From Pectobacterium polonicum (GTDB lineage: Bacteria; Pseudomonadota; Gammaproteobacteria; Enterobacterales; Enterobacteriaceae): a stretch of DNA of 60,651 bases. The notes below the pieces were generated by a model. That model saw only the letters and a list, made by a program, of their open reading frames with translations. It was not told the origin of the DNA and did no database searches. Location of the stretch: the NCBI RefSeq assembly GCF_005497185.1, contig NZ_RJTN01000027.1:1-60651 (forward strand), given 5' to 3'. Each line of letters opens with the position of its first letter. Position 1 is the first letter of the stretch. Positions 44,735 to 54,603 of this stretch are shown here, one piece after another. The translations under genes and the position numbers were made by a program.

Positions 44735-47700
44735 ATGATCACCACCGACGGTAATAACGCAGTCGCCTCTGTGGCGTGGCGAAGCAATGAAGTCATCGCC
44801 ATTTATCCCATCACCCCCAGTTCCAGTATGGCTGAACACGCCGCCGCCTGGTCGAGCGACGGTGGGCTAAACATATGGGGAGACACGCCACGCGTTGTTG
44901 AAATGCAATCGGAGGGCGGCGCGATCGCTACCGTCCACGGCGCATTGCAGACAGGTACACTCGCCACCACGTTTACCTCATCGCAGGGTTTGCTGCTGAT
45001 GATCCCCACGCTGTATAAGCTGGCCGGTGAGCTAACGCCGTTCGTATTGCACGTCGCTGCCCGTACGGTTGCTACGCATTCACTTTCCATCTTTTGCGAT
45101 CATTCGGACGTCATGGCTGTACGCCAGACAGGCTGCGCCATGCTGTGCGCCAGCAATGTGCAGGAAGCGCAGGACTTCGCGCTGATTTCACAGATTGCCA
45201 GCTTGAACAGTCGCCTACCGTTTATCCATTTCTTCGACGGTTTCCGTACCTCACACGAAATTAATAAAATTGAGCCACTGAGTGATGAGGTGATACGCCA
45301 ACTGCTACCACAGCAGGCTATTGATGCACACCGTGAGCGAGCACTCACACCAGAACGTCCGGTGATTCGAGGTACGGCATCTAACCCAGATACTTTCTTC
45401 CAGGCGCGTGAAGCTACCAATCGGTGGTATGACGCCGCTTATGCGCACGTCGAGCAGGCGATGAATGATTTCGCCGCTGCCACAGGACGTCAGTACCAGC
45501 CGTTTGAATACTATGGCCACCCGGAAGCGACCAAAGTCGTCATCCTAATGGGTTCCGGCGTCGGCACCTGCGAAGAAGTGGTTGATGCCCTGTTGACGCA
45601 CGGTGAGAAAGTTGGCGTAGTGAAAATCCGTCTGTACCGTCCGTTCTCCGCCAAACATCTGCTAGCCGTCATTCCGCAAACGGCAAAGAGCATTGCGGTA
45701 CTGGATCGAACTAAAGAGCCGGGTGCGCTGGCAGAGCCGCTGTATCTCGATGTGATGACCACGCTGGCAGAGGCATTCTCCGCAGGTGAGCGTTCACTTA
45801 TGCCACGTGTGATTGGCGGGCGTTACGGACTGTCTTCCAAAGAATTTACCCCGCAGTGCATACAGGCCATCTTTAATGAGTTAGCGCTTGCTAACCCACG
45901 CCCCCGTTTCACCGTCGGGATTTATGACGATGTTACCAACCTGTCTCTGCCACTGCCGGAACAGCACTTTCCAAGCAGCGCCTCACTCGAAGCCTTGTTC
46001 TACGGTTTGGGGAGTGACGGCACCGTTTCTGCGACCAAGAACGCAATCAAAATCGTCGGTGAAACCACGCCGATGTTTGTACAGGGCTACTTTGTCTATG
46101 ACTCGAAGAAAGCCGGTAGTCTGACGGTTTCCCACATGCGTGTGGGCCCGCATCCGATAAACTCAGCTTATCTGATCGATCAGGCTGATTTTGTCGCCTG
46201 CCATCAGTGGCAGTTTATCGACAAGTACAGCATGGTCGAACGACTAAAACCCGGCGGCGTTTTCCTGATTAACTCGCCGTATAGCAGCGACGATCTGTGG
46301 CACCGTTTGCCACAGGAAGTGCAGGCGGGACTGAATCAGCGCAACGCCCGCGTTTATTGCATCAATGCCGCCAAGATTGCCCGCGAGTGTCATCTGGGCG
46401 CGCGTATTAATACCGTGATGCAGATGGCGTTTTTCCACCTGTCACAGATTCTGCCAGCCGATGTGGCGGTAGAAAAACTGCGTACCGCCATTGCCAAGAG
46501 CTACGGCAGTAAAGGTCAGGAGCTGGTTGAGCGTAACTGGCAGGCGCTGAGCGCCACGCTGGAAGCGCTGGCAGAAGTGCCGCTGGAAGCTGTCAACCCA
46601 GACAGCCCACAACGCCCACCGGTGGTTTCTGACGCAGCCCCCGATTTCGTCAAGACCGTCACCGCTGCCATGCTGGCTGGGCTGGGTGATACGCTGCCCG
46701 TTTCCGCGCTGCCACCCGATGGCACCTGGCCGACTGGCACCACCAAGTGGGAAAAACGCAATATCGCGGAAGAAATTCCGCTGTGGCAACCGCAGCTCTG
46801 TACGCAGTGTAACCACTGTGTCGCCGCCTGCCCACATTCGGCCATCCGTGCTAAAGTTGTCCAGCCCGATGCAATGGAGAATGCGCCTGCTTCGCTGCAA
46901 TCACTGGATGTAAAAGCACGCGACATGCGTGGCCAGAAATACGTGTTGCAGGTCGCTCCAGAAGACTGCACTGGCTGTAATTTATGTGTTGAAGTCTGCC
47001 CGGCCAAAGACCGCCAGAACCCAGAAATCAAAGCCATCAATATGGAATCCCGTCTGGATAATCTGACGGCGGAAAAAGAGAACTTTGATTTCTTCCTGCA
47101 ACTGCCGGAGATCGACAAATCCACGCTGGAACGTATCGATATCCGTACTTCTCAGTTGATTTCACCGCTATTCGAGTACTCTGGTGCCTGTTCCGGCTGT
47201 GGCGAAACGCCGTATATCAAGCTGTTAACGCAGCTCTATGGCGATCGTCTGCTGGTAGCGAATGCGACGGGCTGCTCGTCTATTTATGGCGGTAACCTGC
47301 CCACCACGCCGTGGACTACCGATGCTAACGGTCGCGGCCCAGCCTGGGCTAACTCGCTGTTCGAGGATAACGCCGAATTCGGCCTGGGCTTCCGTCTGAG
47401 CGTCGATCAACACCGTCAGCGCGCCGTACGCTTGCTCAATAAACTGGCACCGCAGCTGCCGCAAGATCTGGTCAGTGCCTTGCAGGAAGCGTCTATCGCG
47501 CCCGATTTGCGCCGTCAGCAGATTGAGCAACTACGTGGATTGCTGAAAGCCGTCAATGATACCGACGCCAAGGTGCTGGCGAACGAAGCCGACCACTTTG
47601 TCGATAAATCCATCTGGCTCATTGGTGGAGACGGCTGGGCGTACGACATCGGCTACGGCGGGTTGGATCACGTTATGAGCCTGAGCGAAAACGTCAACGT

Positions 47701-48268
47701 GCTGGTGCTGGATACGCAGTGTTACTCCAACACTGGCGGCCAGCAGTCCAAAGCCACCCCGCTAGGCGCAGTGACTAAATTTGGTGAGAAAGGGAAACGC
47801 AAAGCGCGTAAAGATCTGGGCATTAACGTCATGATGTACGGTCACGTATATGTGGCGCAGATCTCGCTGGGTGCGCAGCTTAATCAAACGGTGAAAGCGA
47901 TTCAGGAAGCGGAAGCCTGGCCGGGTCCGTCACTCATCATCGCCTACAGCCCGTGTGAAGAACACGGTTACGATCTGGCATTCAGCCACGATCAGATGCG
48001 TCAGTTGACGGCAACCGGCTTCTGGCCACTCTATCGCTTCGATCCACGTCGTGCCGAAGAAGGTAAAGCGGCGCTGGTGACGGATTCTCGTCCGCCATCA
48101 AGCAGCCTGAGTGAAACGCTGCTGAAAGAGCAACGCTTCCGCCGCCTGAATAGCATGATGCCGGAAGAAACCGCACAGCTCTATGAAGAAGCAGAGCTGG
48201 ATTTGCGCCGCCGCTTTGACTTCCTGACCATGATGGCAGGCAAGGCAGAGAAAAGCCCACAGGAATAA
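44735..48268 (+). CDS. nifJ: Pyruvate:flavodoxin/ferredoxin oxidoreductase
   Basis: 1177 residues, single-chain PFOR (YdbK in E. coli). It oxidises pyruvate to acetyl-CoA and CO2 and reduces flavodoxin or ferredoxin. Domain order is complete. Domain I has YPITPSSSMAEHAA near 26. Two 4Fe-4S clusters follow in CTQCNHCVAACP (~689) and CTGCNLCVEVCP (~745). The ThDP domain has SGACSGCGETPYIK (~819), GGDGWAYDIGYGG and YSNTGGQQSKATP (~996). It probably supports redox balance or oxidative-stress resistance, since no nif genes are near. Confidence 0.96.
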   Translation: MITTDGNNAVASVAWRSNEVIAIYPITPSSSMAEHAAAWSSDGGLNIWGDTPRVVEMQSEGGAIATVHGALQTGTLATTFTSSQGLLLMIPTLYKLAGELTPFVLHVAARTVATHSLSIFCDHSDVMAVRQTGCAMLCASNVQEAQDFALISQIASLNSRLPFIHFFDGFRTSHEINKIEPLSDEVIRQLLPQQAIDAHRERALTPERPVIRGTASNPDTFFQAREATNRWYDAAYAHVEQAMNDFAAATGRQYQPFEYYGHPEATKVVILMGSGVGTCEEVVDALLTHGEKVGVVKIRLYRPFSAKHLLAVIPQTAKSIAVLDRTKEPGALAEPLYLDVMTTLAEAFSAGERSLMPRVIGGRYGLSSKEFTPQCIQAIFNELALANPRPRFTVGIYDDVTNLSLPLPEQHFPSSASLEALFYGLGSDGTVSATKNAIKIVGETTPMFVQGYFVYDSKKAGSLTVSHMRVGPHPINSAYLIDQADFVACHQWQFIDKYSMVERLKPGGVFLINSPYSSDDLWHRLPQEVQAGLNQRNARVYCINAAKIARECHLGARINTVMQMAFFHLSQILPADVAVEKLRTAIAKSYGSKGQELVERNWQALSATLEALAEVPLEAVNPDSPQRPPVVSDAAPDFVKTVTAAMLAGLGDTLPVSALPPDGTWPTGTTKWEKRNIAEEIPLWQPQLCTQCNHCVAACPHSAIRAKVVQPDAMENAPASLQSLDVKARDMRGQKYVLQVAPEDCTGCNLCVEVCPAKDRQNPEIKAINMESRLDNLTAEKENFDFFLQLPEIDKSTLERIDIRTSQLISPLFEYSGACSGCGETPYIKLLTQLYGDRLLVANATGCSSIYGGNLPTTPWTTDANGRGPAWANSLFEDNAEFGLGFRLSVDQHRQRAVRLLNKLAPQLPQDLVSALQEASIAPDLRRQQIEQLRGLLKAVNDTDAKVLANEADHFVDKSIWLIGGDGWAYDIGYGGLDHVMSLSENVNVLVLDTQCYSNTGGQQSKATPLGAVTKFGEKGKRKARKDLGINVMMYGHVYVAQISLGAQLNQTVKAIQEAEAWPGPSLIIAYSPCEEHGYDLAFSHDQMRQLTATGFWPLYRFDPRRAEEGKAALVTDSRPPSSSLSETLLKEQRFRRLNSMMPEETAQLYEEAELDLRRRFDFLTMMAGKAEKSPQE

Positions 48269-48280
48269 CTTTTTCCCTCC

Positions 48281-48304
48281 AAACCGGCTTCGGCCGGTTT
48301 TTTT
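48281..48304 (+). terminator. Rho-independent terminator of nifJ
   Basis: AAACCGGC-TTCG-GCCGGTTT with a TTCG tetraloop, followed by further T residues; 12 bp after the nifJ stop. Confidence 0.92.
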
Positions 48305-48476
48305 ATATCAACGTTTTCCTATCCAAACGGGAGGAATACCTAAGAATCCGCCGCTGATAACCCAGTTTGTCAGGCAGGGTAAAGAAGGGCTGACAAGAGG
48401 CGCGTTACCTTATACTTTATGGGATTATTCGCTCGTTACGGTGTTAAATCGATCTCAACGTTGCAGAGGATGAGAC

Positions 48477-49013
48477 ATGAAAGGAAAGTTCGCACCATCG
48501 CAGATTGCACTGCACTGGCTGGTTTTTATATTGCTCGTTGTTACCTATGCCACAATAGAATTACGCGGATTTGCTGAACGAGGTTCACTGCTGCGCACCG
48601 TGATGATTGTGACGCATTTTAGCTGTGGCGTAGCCATACTGGTTCTTATGCTGGCTCGTCTGTTGTTACGCCATCGACACACTTCACCCACGATTACGCC
48701 TCCACCGTCCCGTTTGCAGAGTGCGCTGGGTTCACTCACCCACGCGATCATTTATCTACTGTTTATCACGCTGCCGATACTGGGCGTAGCCTCACGTTAC
48801 TACAACGGCCGGGACTGGATGCTTTTTGGTATCGGTATGCCAACGTCAAGCACGCCGAATTTCGAACTGGCCGAAACGCTGATTGGCTGGCATGAAACGC
48901 TGGCACCGCTAGGGTACTGGCTCATTGCACTGCATACCGCAGCCGCCCTGTTCCACCACTATGTTATGAAAGACAACACGCTGCTGCGCATGATGCCAGC
49001 CAAGCGTGATTAA
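48477..49013 (+). CDS. cybB: Cytochrome b561
   Basis: A 178-residue four-helix membrane cytochrome of the CybB family. Haem-ligand His candidates lie in QIALHWLVFILL (residue 13), VTHFSCGVAI (helix 2), LIGWHETLAP (helix 3-4) and ALHTAAALFHHYV (helix 4). E. coli CybB passes electrons between superoxide and ubiquinone. A good GAGG site precedes the ATG. 21 bp before the amidase gene, so the two may be cotranscribed. Confidence 0.92.
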   Translation: MKGKFAPSQIALHWLVFILLVVTYATIELRGFAERGSLLRTVMIVTHFSCGVAILVLMLARLLLRHRHTSPTITPPPSRLQSALGSLTHAIIYLLFITLPILGVASRYYNGRDWMLFGIGMPTSSTPNFELAETLIGWHETLAPLGYWLIALHTAAALFHHYVMKDNTLLRMMPAKRD

Positions 49014-49034
49014 TCAGGCAGCCAAGGAGCAAAA

Positions 49035-49832
49035 ATGAAAGTCGCGCTGGGACAATTCGCCGTTGACCGCGAGTGGCAACAAAACGCCACGACCATTGCT
49101 GAGTTTATGTCAGCAGCACGGCAAAACGGTGCCGATCTGCTGGTGCTACCCGAAGGTGTGCTGGCTCGCGATATCACCAACCCGAATATGGTGCTCACCG
49201 CCGCGCAACCGCTTGATGGCCCGTTTGTGTCGCATCTGCTGGAGGCCAGCAAAGGCAGTGACATGACAACCATGCTGTGCGTGCATATCCCAAATGGCGA
49301 AGGGAAAGTCTGGAACACGCTGCTGGCGCTGCGTGACGGTGAGATTATTGCTCAATACCGAAAGCTGCATCTGTACGATGCATTTTCCGTACAAGAGTCG
49401 GAAAACGTTCTGCCCGGCGAAGCAATCCCGCCGTTATTAACCATTGCTGGATTAAACGTCGGGCTGATGACCTGCTATGACATTCGCTTCCCTGAGCTTG
49501 CACGTCGCCTGGTACTGGACGGCGCAGACGTACTTGTTCTCCCTTCCGCCTGGATTAAAGGGCCGCTGAAAGAAGCGCATTGGGAGCTACTGGTGCGCGC
49601 AAGAGCACTGGAAAATACCACCTATCTCGTCGCCGTTGGCGAATGCGGCGTCAAAAATATCGGCAACAGCATGGTCGTCGATCCTTTAGGCGTTGTCGTG
49701 GTTCAGGCACCGGAAACACCTGCGCTCGTGTATGCCGATATTCAGCCAGAGCGGCTGGCGCACGCCCGTCAGGTTCTTCCGGTACTCGCTAATCGACGCT
49801 TTCAAAAACCCACGCTGGAAGGAGAAAACTGA
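49035..49832 (+). CDS. Nitrilase-superfamily amidase (deaminated glutathione amidase type)
   Basis: 265 residues. The catalytic triad of the superfamily is present: E40 (LLVLPEGV), K110 (YRKLHLYD) and C147 (LMTCYDIRFPE). The sequence is close to the YbeM/Nit1 group, which hydrolyses deaminated glutathione as metabolite repair. The C-terminal half has WELLVRARALENTTYLVAVGECG. It starts after an AAGGAG site, 21 bp from cybB. Other short-chain omega-amidase roles are possible. Confidence 0.88.
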   Translation: MKVALGQFAVDREWQQNATTIAEFMSAARQNGADLLVLPEGVLARDITNPNMVLTAAQPLDGPFVSHLLEASKGSDMTTMLCVHIPNGEGKVWNTLLALRDGEIIAQYRKLHLYDAFSVQESENVLPGEAIPPLLTIAGLNVGLMTCYDIRFPELARRLVLDGADVLVLPSAWIKGPLKEAHWELLVRARALENTTYLVAVGECGVKNIGNSMVVDPLGVVVVQAPETPALVYADIQPERLAHARQVLPVLANRRFQKPTLEGEN

Positions 49833-49966
49833 GTCAACGATATACGGGATAAGCCCGCTCTCTCATTGGCGCGTCAAAAAGTGTGATTAGTTGCACATGT
49901 TGTTTCCCTAGAAGACCATTCTGCACATATAATGCGCATCCGGTCTTTATCGACCCAAGCAGCCCG

Positions 49967-49984
49967 GCCTCCCTATTCGGAGGC
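49967..49984 (+). terminator. Short hairpin before the L,D-transpeptidase gene
   Basis: GCCTCC and GGAGGC around CTATTC, with a few T residues after. It could end the upstream transcript weakly or sit in the 5' leader of the next gene, 24 bp from its start. Confidence 0.35.
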
Positions 49985-50007
49985 GCATTTATCACTCAAA
50001 TAAAGAA

Positions 50008-51084
50008 ATGAAAATGAGTATTCGCGCGATCTTTACTTTAGTTCTTGCAGCCGCCGCATTCAGCCAGGCCGCTTTTGCCGTTGTTTATCCTCTCCCCGCG
50101 GCTAATAGCCGGCTGGTAGGTGAGAATATCGAAATCACCATACCGGAAGATAGCACGCAGCCGTTGGAGCATTTTGCTGCACAGTTCCAAATGGGACTAA
50201 GCAACATGATGGAAGCCAACCCAGATGCGGATGTCTACCTGCCCGTTCCCGGCAGCAAAATGGTGATCCCTCATCAGTTAATTCTGCCAGATGCACCGCG
50301 TGAAGGCATTGTCATCAACAGCGCAGAAATGCGTCTGTACTACTACCCGAAAGGCTCCAAGACCGTGGTCGTGCTGCCTATCGGTATTGGCGAATTGGGT
50401 AAAGATACGCCGATTAACTGGACAACCTCCGTTCAGCGTAAGAAAGCAGGTCCAACCTGGACGCCAACCGCCAAGATGCACGCAGAATATGCGGCACGCG
50501 GTGAAACGCTGCAAAAAGTATTCCCAGCAGGCCCAGATAACCCAATGGGACTGTATGCGCTGTACATCGGTAACCTGTACGCCATCCACGGCACCAACGC
50601 CAATTTCGGTATTGGCTTACGCGTAAGCCACGGCTGTGTGCGTCTGCGTGCTGATGATATTAAATATCTGTTCAACACCGTTCCGGTCGGTACACGTGTT
50701 CAGTTTATCAATGAGCCCGTGAAAGCCACCGTTGAGCCAGATGGTTCACGTTATGTCGAAGTTCACAATCCGCTGTCCCGTACGGTAGAAGAATTCCATT
50801 CTGATTCTCCAGCACCGATCAGCATGACGCCAAAAGTGAGCAAAGTTCTGGCTGATGCCAGCGTGAATACCAGCGAAGTGGATCAGGCCATCCAGAGACG
50901 TTCTGGTATGCCGACCAAAATCAATGGTCTGATCGAACAAGCCACGCCTGCGATTCCAGTTGAATCTGTTGCTGCGCCAATCGCTCCAGAAGCACAGCCG
51001 CAAGATAGCCTTAATGCGGATCAAAATACCGCGCCAGTTGAATCACAAGCGACGACGGCAGAGGCCAACGCCAACCGTTCGTAA
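50008..51084 (+). CDS. ldtA: L,D-transpeptidase (ErfK/LdtA type)
   Basis: 358 residues. Signal peptide with cleavage after AAFA (24), so periplasmic. An N-terminal LysM-like part ([29 protein letters not shown]) is followed by the YkuD catalytic domain (~98-234) with H194 in IHGTNANFG and catalytic C210 in SHGCVRLR. It attaches Braun lipoprotein to peptidoglycan or forms 3-3 crosslinks; sequence is closest to E. coli ErfK. The C-terminal ~100 residues are an extension rich in Pro, Ala, Gln and Val, probably disordered. A second in-frame ATG (50014) is an alternative start. Confidence 0.92.
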   Translation: MKMSIRAIFTLVLAAAAFSQAAFAVVYPLPAANSRLVGENIEITIPEDSTQPLEHFAAQFQMGLSNMMEANPDADVYLPVPGSKMVIPHQLILPDAPREGIVINSAEMRLYYYPKGSKTVVVLPIGIGELGKDTPINWTTSVQRKKAGPTWTPTAKMHAEYAARGETLQKVFPAGPDNPMGLYALYIGNLYAIHGTNANFGIGLRVSHGCVRLRADDIKYLFNTVPVGTRVQFINEPVKATVEPDGSRYVEVHNPLSRTVEEFHSDSPAPISMTPKVSKVLADASVNTSEVDQAIQRRSGMPTKINGLIEQATPAIPVESVAAPIAPEAQPQDSLNADQNTAPVESQATTAEANANRS

Positions 51085-51093
51085 TCGTCATAA

Positions 51094-51125
51094 CGCGTTG
51101 GAAATCGATTCCGGTTTCCAACGCG
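51094..51125. terminator. Bidirectional hairpin between ldtA and metY-like genes
   Basis: CGCGTTGGAAA and TTTCCAACGCG form an 11-bp perfect stem with a 10-nt loop between the two convergent genes. Confidence 0.65.
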
Positions 51126-51145
51126 GTTCTCAAATTCCCGACGCG

Positions 51146-52426
51146 TTAATTTTTCTGCGAGGCTTCCAGCGCCTGCGCCACATCAGCGATGATATCGTCA
51201 ATGTGTTCGATACCCACTGAAATTCTCACCAGATCTTCACTCACTCCCGCTTTCGCCAACTCTTCCGCATTCAGTTGCCGATGTGTAGTACTTGCAGGAT
51301 GACACGCAAGCGATTTGGCATCACCAATATTAACCAACCGTAAGATCATCTTCAGTGCATCAATAAAATGACCACCCGACGCTTTCCCGCCTTTAATGCC
51401 AAAGCTGATAATCCCAGATGCCTTACCTGAGGTAATTTTGTCGCAGTTCGCTTTGTATGGGCTGTCCGGCAACGCACCATAGTTCACCCACGTCACCAGC
51501 GGATGCTGATTCAGGTAGCCAGCCAGCGCCTCCGCATTACTACAGTGGCGTTCGATACGCAAGCTGAGGGTTTCCAATCCCTGCAACAACAAAAACGTGC
51601 TGTGAGGAGAAAGCGCAGCCCCCGTGTTGCGCAAAGGCACCACGCGGCATCGCCCAATATAGGCAGCCGGACCGAAAGCGTCGGTGTACACCACACCGTG
51701 GTAAGAAGGATCGGGCTCATTCAATAACGGGAAACGCGCTTTATTCGCGACCCAGTCAAACTTGCCAGAATCGATAATCGCACCGCCAATCGTGGTGCCA
51801 TGACCGCCAATATATTTGGTCAGCGAGTGGACGACGATATCCGCACCGTGCTCAAAAGGCCGGCACAGCACAGGTGTCGCCACAGTGTTATCGACAATCA
51901 CCGGGACGCCGTGGCGATGCGCAATCTCCGCGATTTTGGCAATGTCTACGATATTTCCCGCAGGATTCCCGATAGATTCACAAAAAACAGCGCGAGTGCG
52001 CTCATCAATCAGCGATTCCAACGTCGTAAAGTCATCGAAAGAGGCCATCCGTACCTCAACCCCCTGACGCGGCAATGTGTGAGCAAACAGGTTATAGGTG
52101 CCGCCATACAGCTGGCTGGTGCTGACGATGTTATCGCCAACCTGCGTGAGCGCCTGAAGCGAATAAGTAATTGCCGCCATACCGGATGAAAGCACCAGCG
52201 CGCCAATGCCGCCCTCAATGGCCGCCAGCCGCTGTTCCAGCACGGCATTCGTCGGGTTCATGATACGGCTGTAGATATTGCCTGCCACCTTCAGATCAAA
52301 CAGATCGGCACCGTGCTGCGTGTCGTCAAAGGTGTAAGAGGTCGTCTGATAAATCGGCACGGCAGCAGACTTCGTTGTCGCTTCAGACTCATAACCATGA
52401 TGTAGCGCGAGGGATTCAAGTTTCAT
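51146..52426 (-). CDS. metY: O-acetylhomoserine sulfhydrylase / aminocarboxypropyltransferase (MetY type)
   Basis: 426 residues, Cys/Met-metabolism PLP enzyme. K204 in VVHSLTKYIGGHG forms the internal aldimine; D179 in VIVDNTVATPVL binds the PLP ring. The length and the features MKLESLALHHGYESEATTKSAAVPIYQTTSY are those of the large MetY subgroup that sulfhydrylates O-acetylhomoserine to homocysteine, rather than MetB or MetC. Single gene; a cysteine synthase side activity is common in the group. No MetJ box was seen. Confidence 0.9.
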   Translation of the reverse strand: MKLESLALHHGYESEATTKSAAVPIYQTTSYTFDDTQHGADLFDLKVAGNIYSRIMNPTNAVLEQRLAAIEGGIGALVLSSGMAAITYSLQALTQVGDNIVSTSQLYGGTYNLFAHTLPRQGVEVRMASFDDFTTLESLIDERTRAVFCESIGNPAGNIVDIAKIAEIAHRHGVPVIVDNTVATPVLCRPFEHGADIVVHSLTKYIGGHGTTIGGAIIDSGKFDWVANKARFPLLNEPDPSYHGVVYTDAFGPAAYIGRCRVVPLRNTGAALSPHSTFLLLQGLETLSLRIERHCSNAEALAGYLNQHPLVTWVNYGALPDSPYKANCDKITSGKASGIISFGIKGGKASGGHFIDALKMILRLVNIGDAKSLACHPASTTHRQLNAEELAKAGVSEDLVRISVGIEHIDDIIADVAQALEASQKN

Positions 52427-52748
52427 CTTACAGACCTTGTTGTTGATCGTTGGAGTGAGGAAAATATTGAGACAAAATAGCAGACTACGATCGGGAAAAG
52501 CACTTGATGATGTAGAAGAAATGGAGATAAGTTAGTAAAAACAAGACTAAATTTCAGCGTTACATTATTACGCTGGAGCCTCCTCACAAAACCGCACTCT
52601 GCCGCTGAACCGAATCTGAAAAAGTACTAAAATTTACGCAGAGAAAAAAACGTGCTCGCCGTAACCTATCTGCGCGTAGCGTATTGCACCGCCTGCAAAT
52701 CACAGCTACTTTTAACGTCATGGATCTCCCCACCCAAAAGCGCAATAA
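52427..52748. promoter_or_regulatory. Divergent promoter region, metY-like / yeiQ-like
   Basis: 322 bp without a gene between divergently transcribed genes. I looked for MetJ, KdgR and ExuR-like repeats and saw none convincing. Confidence 0.4.
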
Positions 52749-54236
52749 ATGACTGATAAAATAAAAAATATCGCCACCTGCGAACTACCAGGCACCGTTC
52801 AGTTCCCCCGCTACGATCGCCAGACGCTGAAACCGCGCATCGTCCATATCGGTTTTGGCGCTTTTCATCGCGCTCATCAGGCGCTGCTCACCGATCGCGT
52901 ACTGAATAGGGTAGGAGGTGACTGGGGGATTTGTGAAGTCGTGCTATTCAGCGACGACACCATGATCAATGCACTTCGCCAGCAGGATCATTTGTTTACC
53001 GTGCTGGAAAAAGCCGCAACGGGCAATCAACCGATTGTCGTCGGTGCCGTGTGCGAATCGTTACATGCCAAAATAGAAGGCATTGACGCCATTATTGAGA
53101 AACTCGCTGCGCCAGAAACGGCCATCGTTTCCCTGACGATTACCGAAAAAGGCTATTGCATGGACGGTGCGAGCGGCAAGCTGGATCGTACCAATAAACT
53201 GATTCAACAGGATCTTGCCGATCCGCGTCATCCCGCCTCCGTACCGGGGTTACTGGCGGAAGCGCTGCGCTTGCGCCACGAACGTGGAATTGCGCCGTTC
53301 ACCGTACTCTCCTGTGATAACGTGCCAGAAAATGGTAAAACGGCCAAAGCCGCTGTGCTGGAATCTGCGGGGATCAACGATCAGAAGCTGATCGATTGGA
53401 TCAACGCTAATGTTTCCTTCCCCAACACAATGGTGGATCGCATTGTCCCTGCTGCGACGCCTGAAACGTTGCAGGAAATTGCCGATCACCTTGGCGTCGC
53501 CGATCCCTGTGCGATAGCCTGTGAACCCTTTATTCAATGGGTGATTGAAGATCGCTTCACTGCCGGACGTCCAGAGTGGGAAAAGGCAAGCGTACAGCTG
53601 GTGCATGATGTCCTGCCGTTTGAGGAAATGAAGCTGCGCATGTTGAACGGCAGCCACTCATTTTTAGCCTATCTTGGCTATCTCGCCGGGTATGATCACG
53701 TCAACGATTGTATGAATGATGAGAACTATCGCCGGGCCGTGTCCCACCTGATGCTGCTAGAGCAGGCACCGACGCTCAGCGTGGTGGATATCGATCTGAA
53801 AGACTACGCCGTTCAACTGCTTACCCGCTTTTCCAATCCGGCACTCAAGCATCGAACCTGGCAGATCGCGATGGACGGTTCACAGAAGCTGCCTCAACGT
53901 ATGTTGGAATCCTTACGTTGGCATGTGCGCAATGGCGGAGACTATCGCGCTCTGGCCTTGGGGATCGCAGGCTGGATGCGCTATGTCAGCGGAAAAGATG
54001 ATGTAGGTAACCCGATCGAAATTCGCGATCCGCTCGCTGACAAGCTCGGACACATCGCTGCGGAAACCTCAGATAGTGCAGAACGGGTCGGTGCGTTTCT
54101 CAATATTCGCTCTATTTTCGGCGAGGATCTGCCAGCAAACCACGATGTATTTAACGCCATCGCACAGGCTTATTTGAAGCTGCGCGATCACGGTGCCAAA
54201 AACACCGTGGCTGCACTGGTACAAGGCATTAAATAA
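52749..54236 (+). CDS. Mannitol-dehydrogenase-family oxidoreductase, YeiQ/UxuB-like
   Basis: A 495-residue long-chain polyol dehydrogenase. The N-terminal NAD site is VHIGFGAFHRAHQALL; SLTITEKGYC and VLSCDNVPENGKTAK are family features. The catalytic K lies in EMKLRMLNGSHSFLAYLG. Sequence is closest to E. coli YeiQ, more distant from UxuB (fructuronate reductase) and mannitol 2-dehydrogenase. It probably reduces a hexuronate-derived keto acid or a related polyol in galacturonate or glucuronate use. The neighbour TogT-like transporter fits uronate metabolism. Confidence 0.88.
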   Translation: MTDKIKNIATCELPGTVQFPRYDRQTLKPRIVHIGFGAFHRAHQALLTDRVLNRVGGDWGICEVVLFSDDTMINALRQQDHLFTVLEKAATGNQPIVVGAVCESLHAKIEGIDAIIEKLAAPETAIVSLTITEKGYCMDGASGKLDRTNKLIQQDLADPRHPASVPGLLAEALRLRHERGIAPFTVLSCDNVPENGKTAKAAVLESAGINDQKLIDWINANVSFPNTMVDRIVPAATPETLQEIADHLGVADPCAIACEPFIQWVIEDRFTAGRPEWEKASVQLVHDVLPFEEMKLRMLNGSHSFLAYLGYLAGYDHVNDCMNDENYRRAVSHLMLLEQAPTLSVVDIDLKDYAVQLLTRFSNPALKHRTWQIAMDGSQKLPQRMLESLRWHVRNGGDYRALALGIAGWMRYVSGKDDVGNPIEIRDPLADKLGHIAAETSDSAERVGAFLNIRSIFGEDLPANHDVFNAIAQAYLKLRDHGAKNTVAALVQGIK

Positions 54237-54603
54237 CGATAAACCCAAGCAGGCCGAGGTACAACGCACTCTGGACACCCAACACCAGAGTGCGGCTTTT
54301 GCCTTTTGTTTCATCCAGCCACGGCAGCGCTGACCAACTCATTCCCCCACCGATAACCGCGATCACCAACATCGCAGCGGCAACTAGCCAGACAAGCTTA
54401 TCCAGCAGAGAATTGGGAAACAGAATTTGCAACGCAGAAACCACAAGGAACAACGTAACGCAGCGTAATACCCCGACCACAATACCTGAGCGATCTCTCA
54501 ACCCACGCGGCGCGGATGCAGGTAGCCAAGCCTGAAAAGCAAACAACCCAACCACAGCAATAAAAATCACATAAATAATGGCATAGATCAGCAAATGACT
54601 CAC
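54229..54603 (-). CDS. Small integral membrane protein, 124 aa
   Basis: Four predicted transmembrane helices (LIYAIIYVIFIAVVGLFAFQAW; GIVVGVLRCVTLFLVVSALQILF; LVWLVAAAMLVIAVIGG; LVLGVQSALYLGLLGFIVI). No known family recognised. Start chosen is GTG at 54603 after an AGGAG site; a longer in-frame extension has no ribosome site. The 3' end overlaps the convergent dehydrogenase gene by 8 bp, a tail-to-tail overlap. Confidence 0.65.
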   Translation of the reverse strand: MSHLLIYAIIYVIFIAVVGLFAFQAWLPASAPRGLRDRSGIVVGVLRCVTLFLVVSALQILFPNSLLDKLVWLVAAAMLVIAVIGGGMSWSALPWLDETKGKSRTLVLGVQSALYLGLLGFIVI

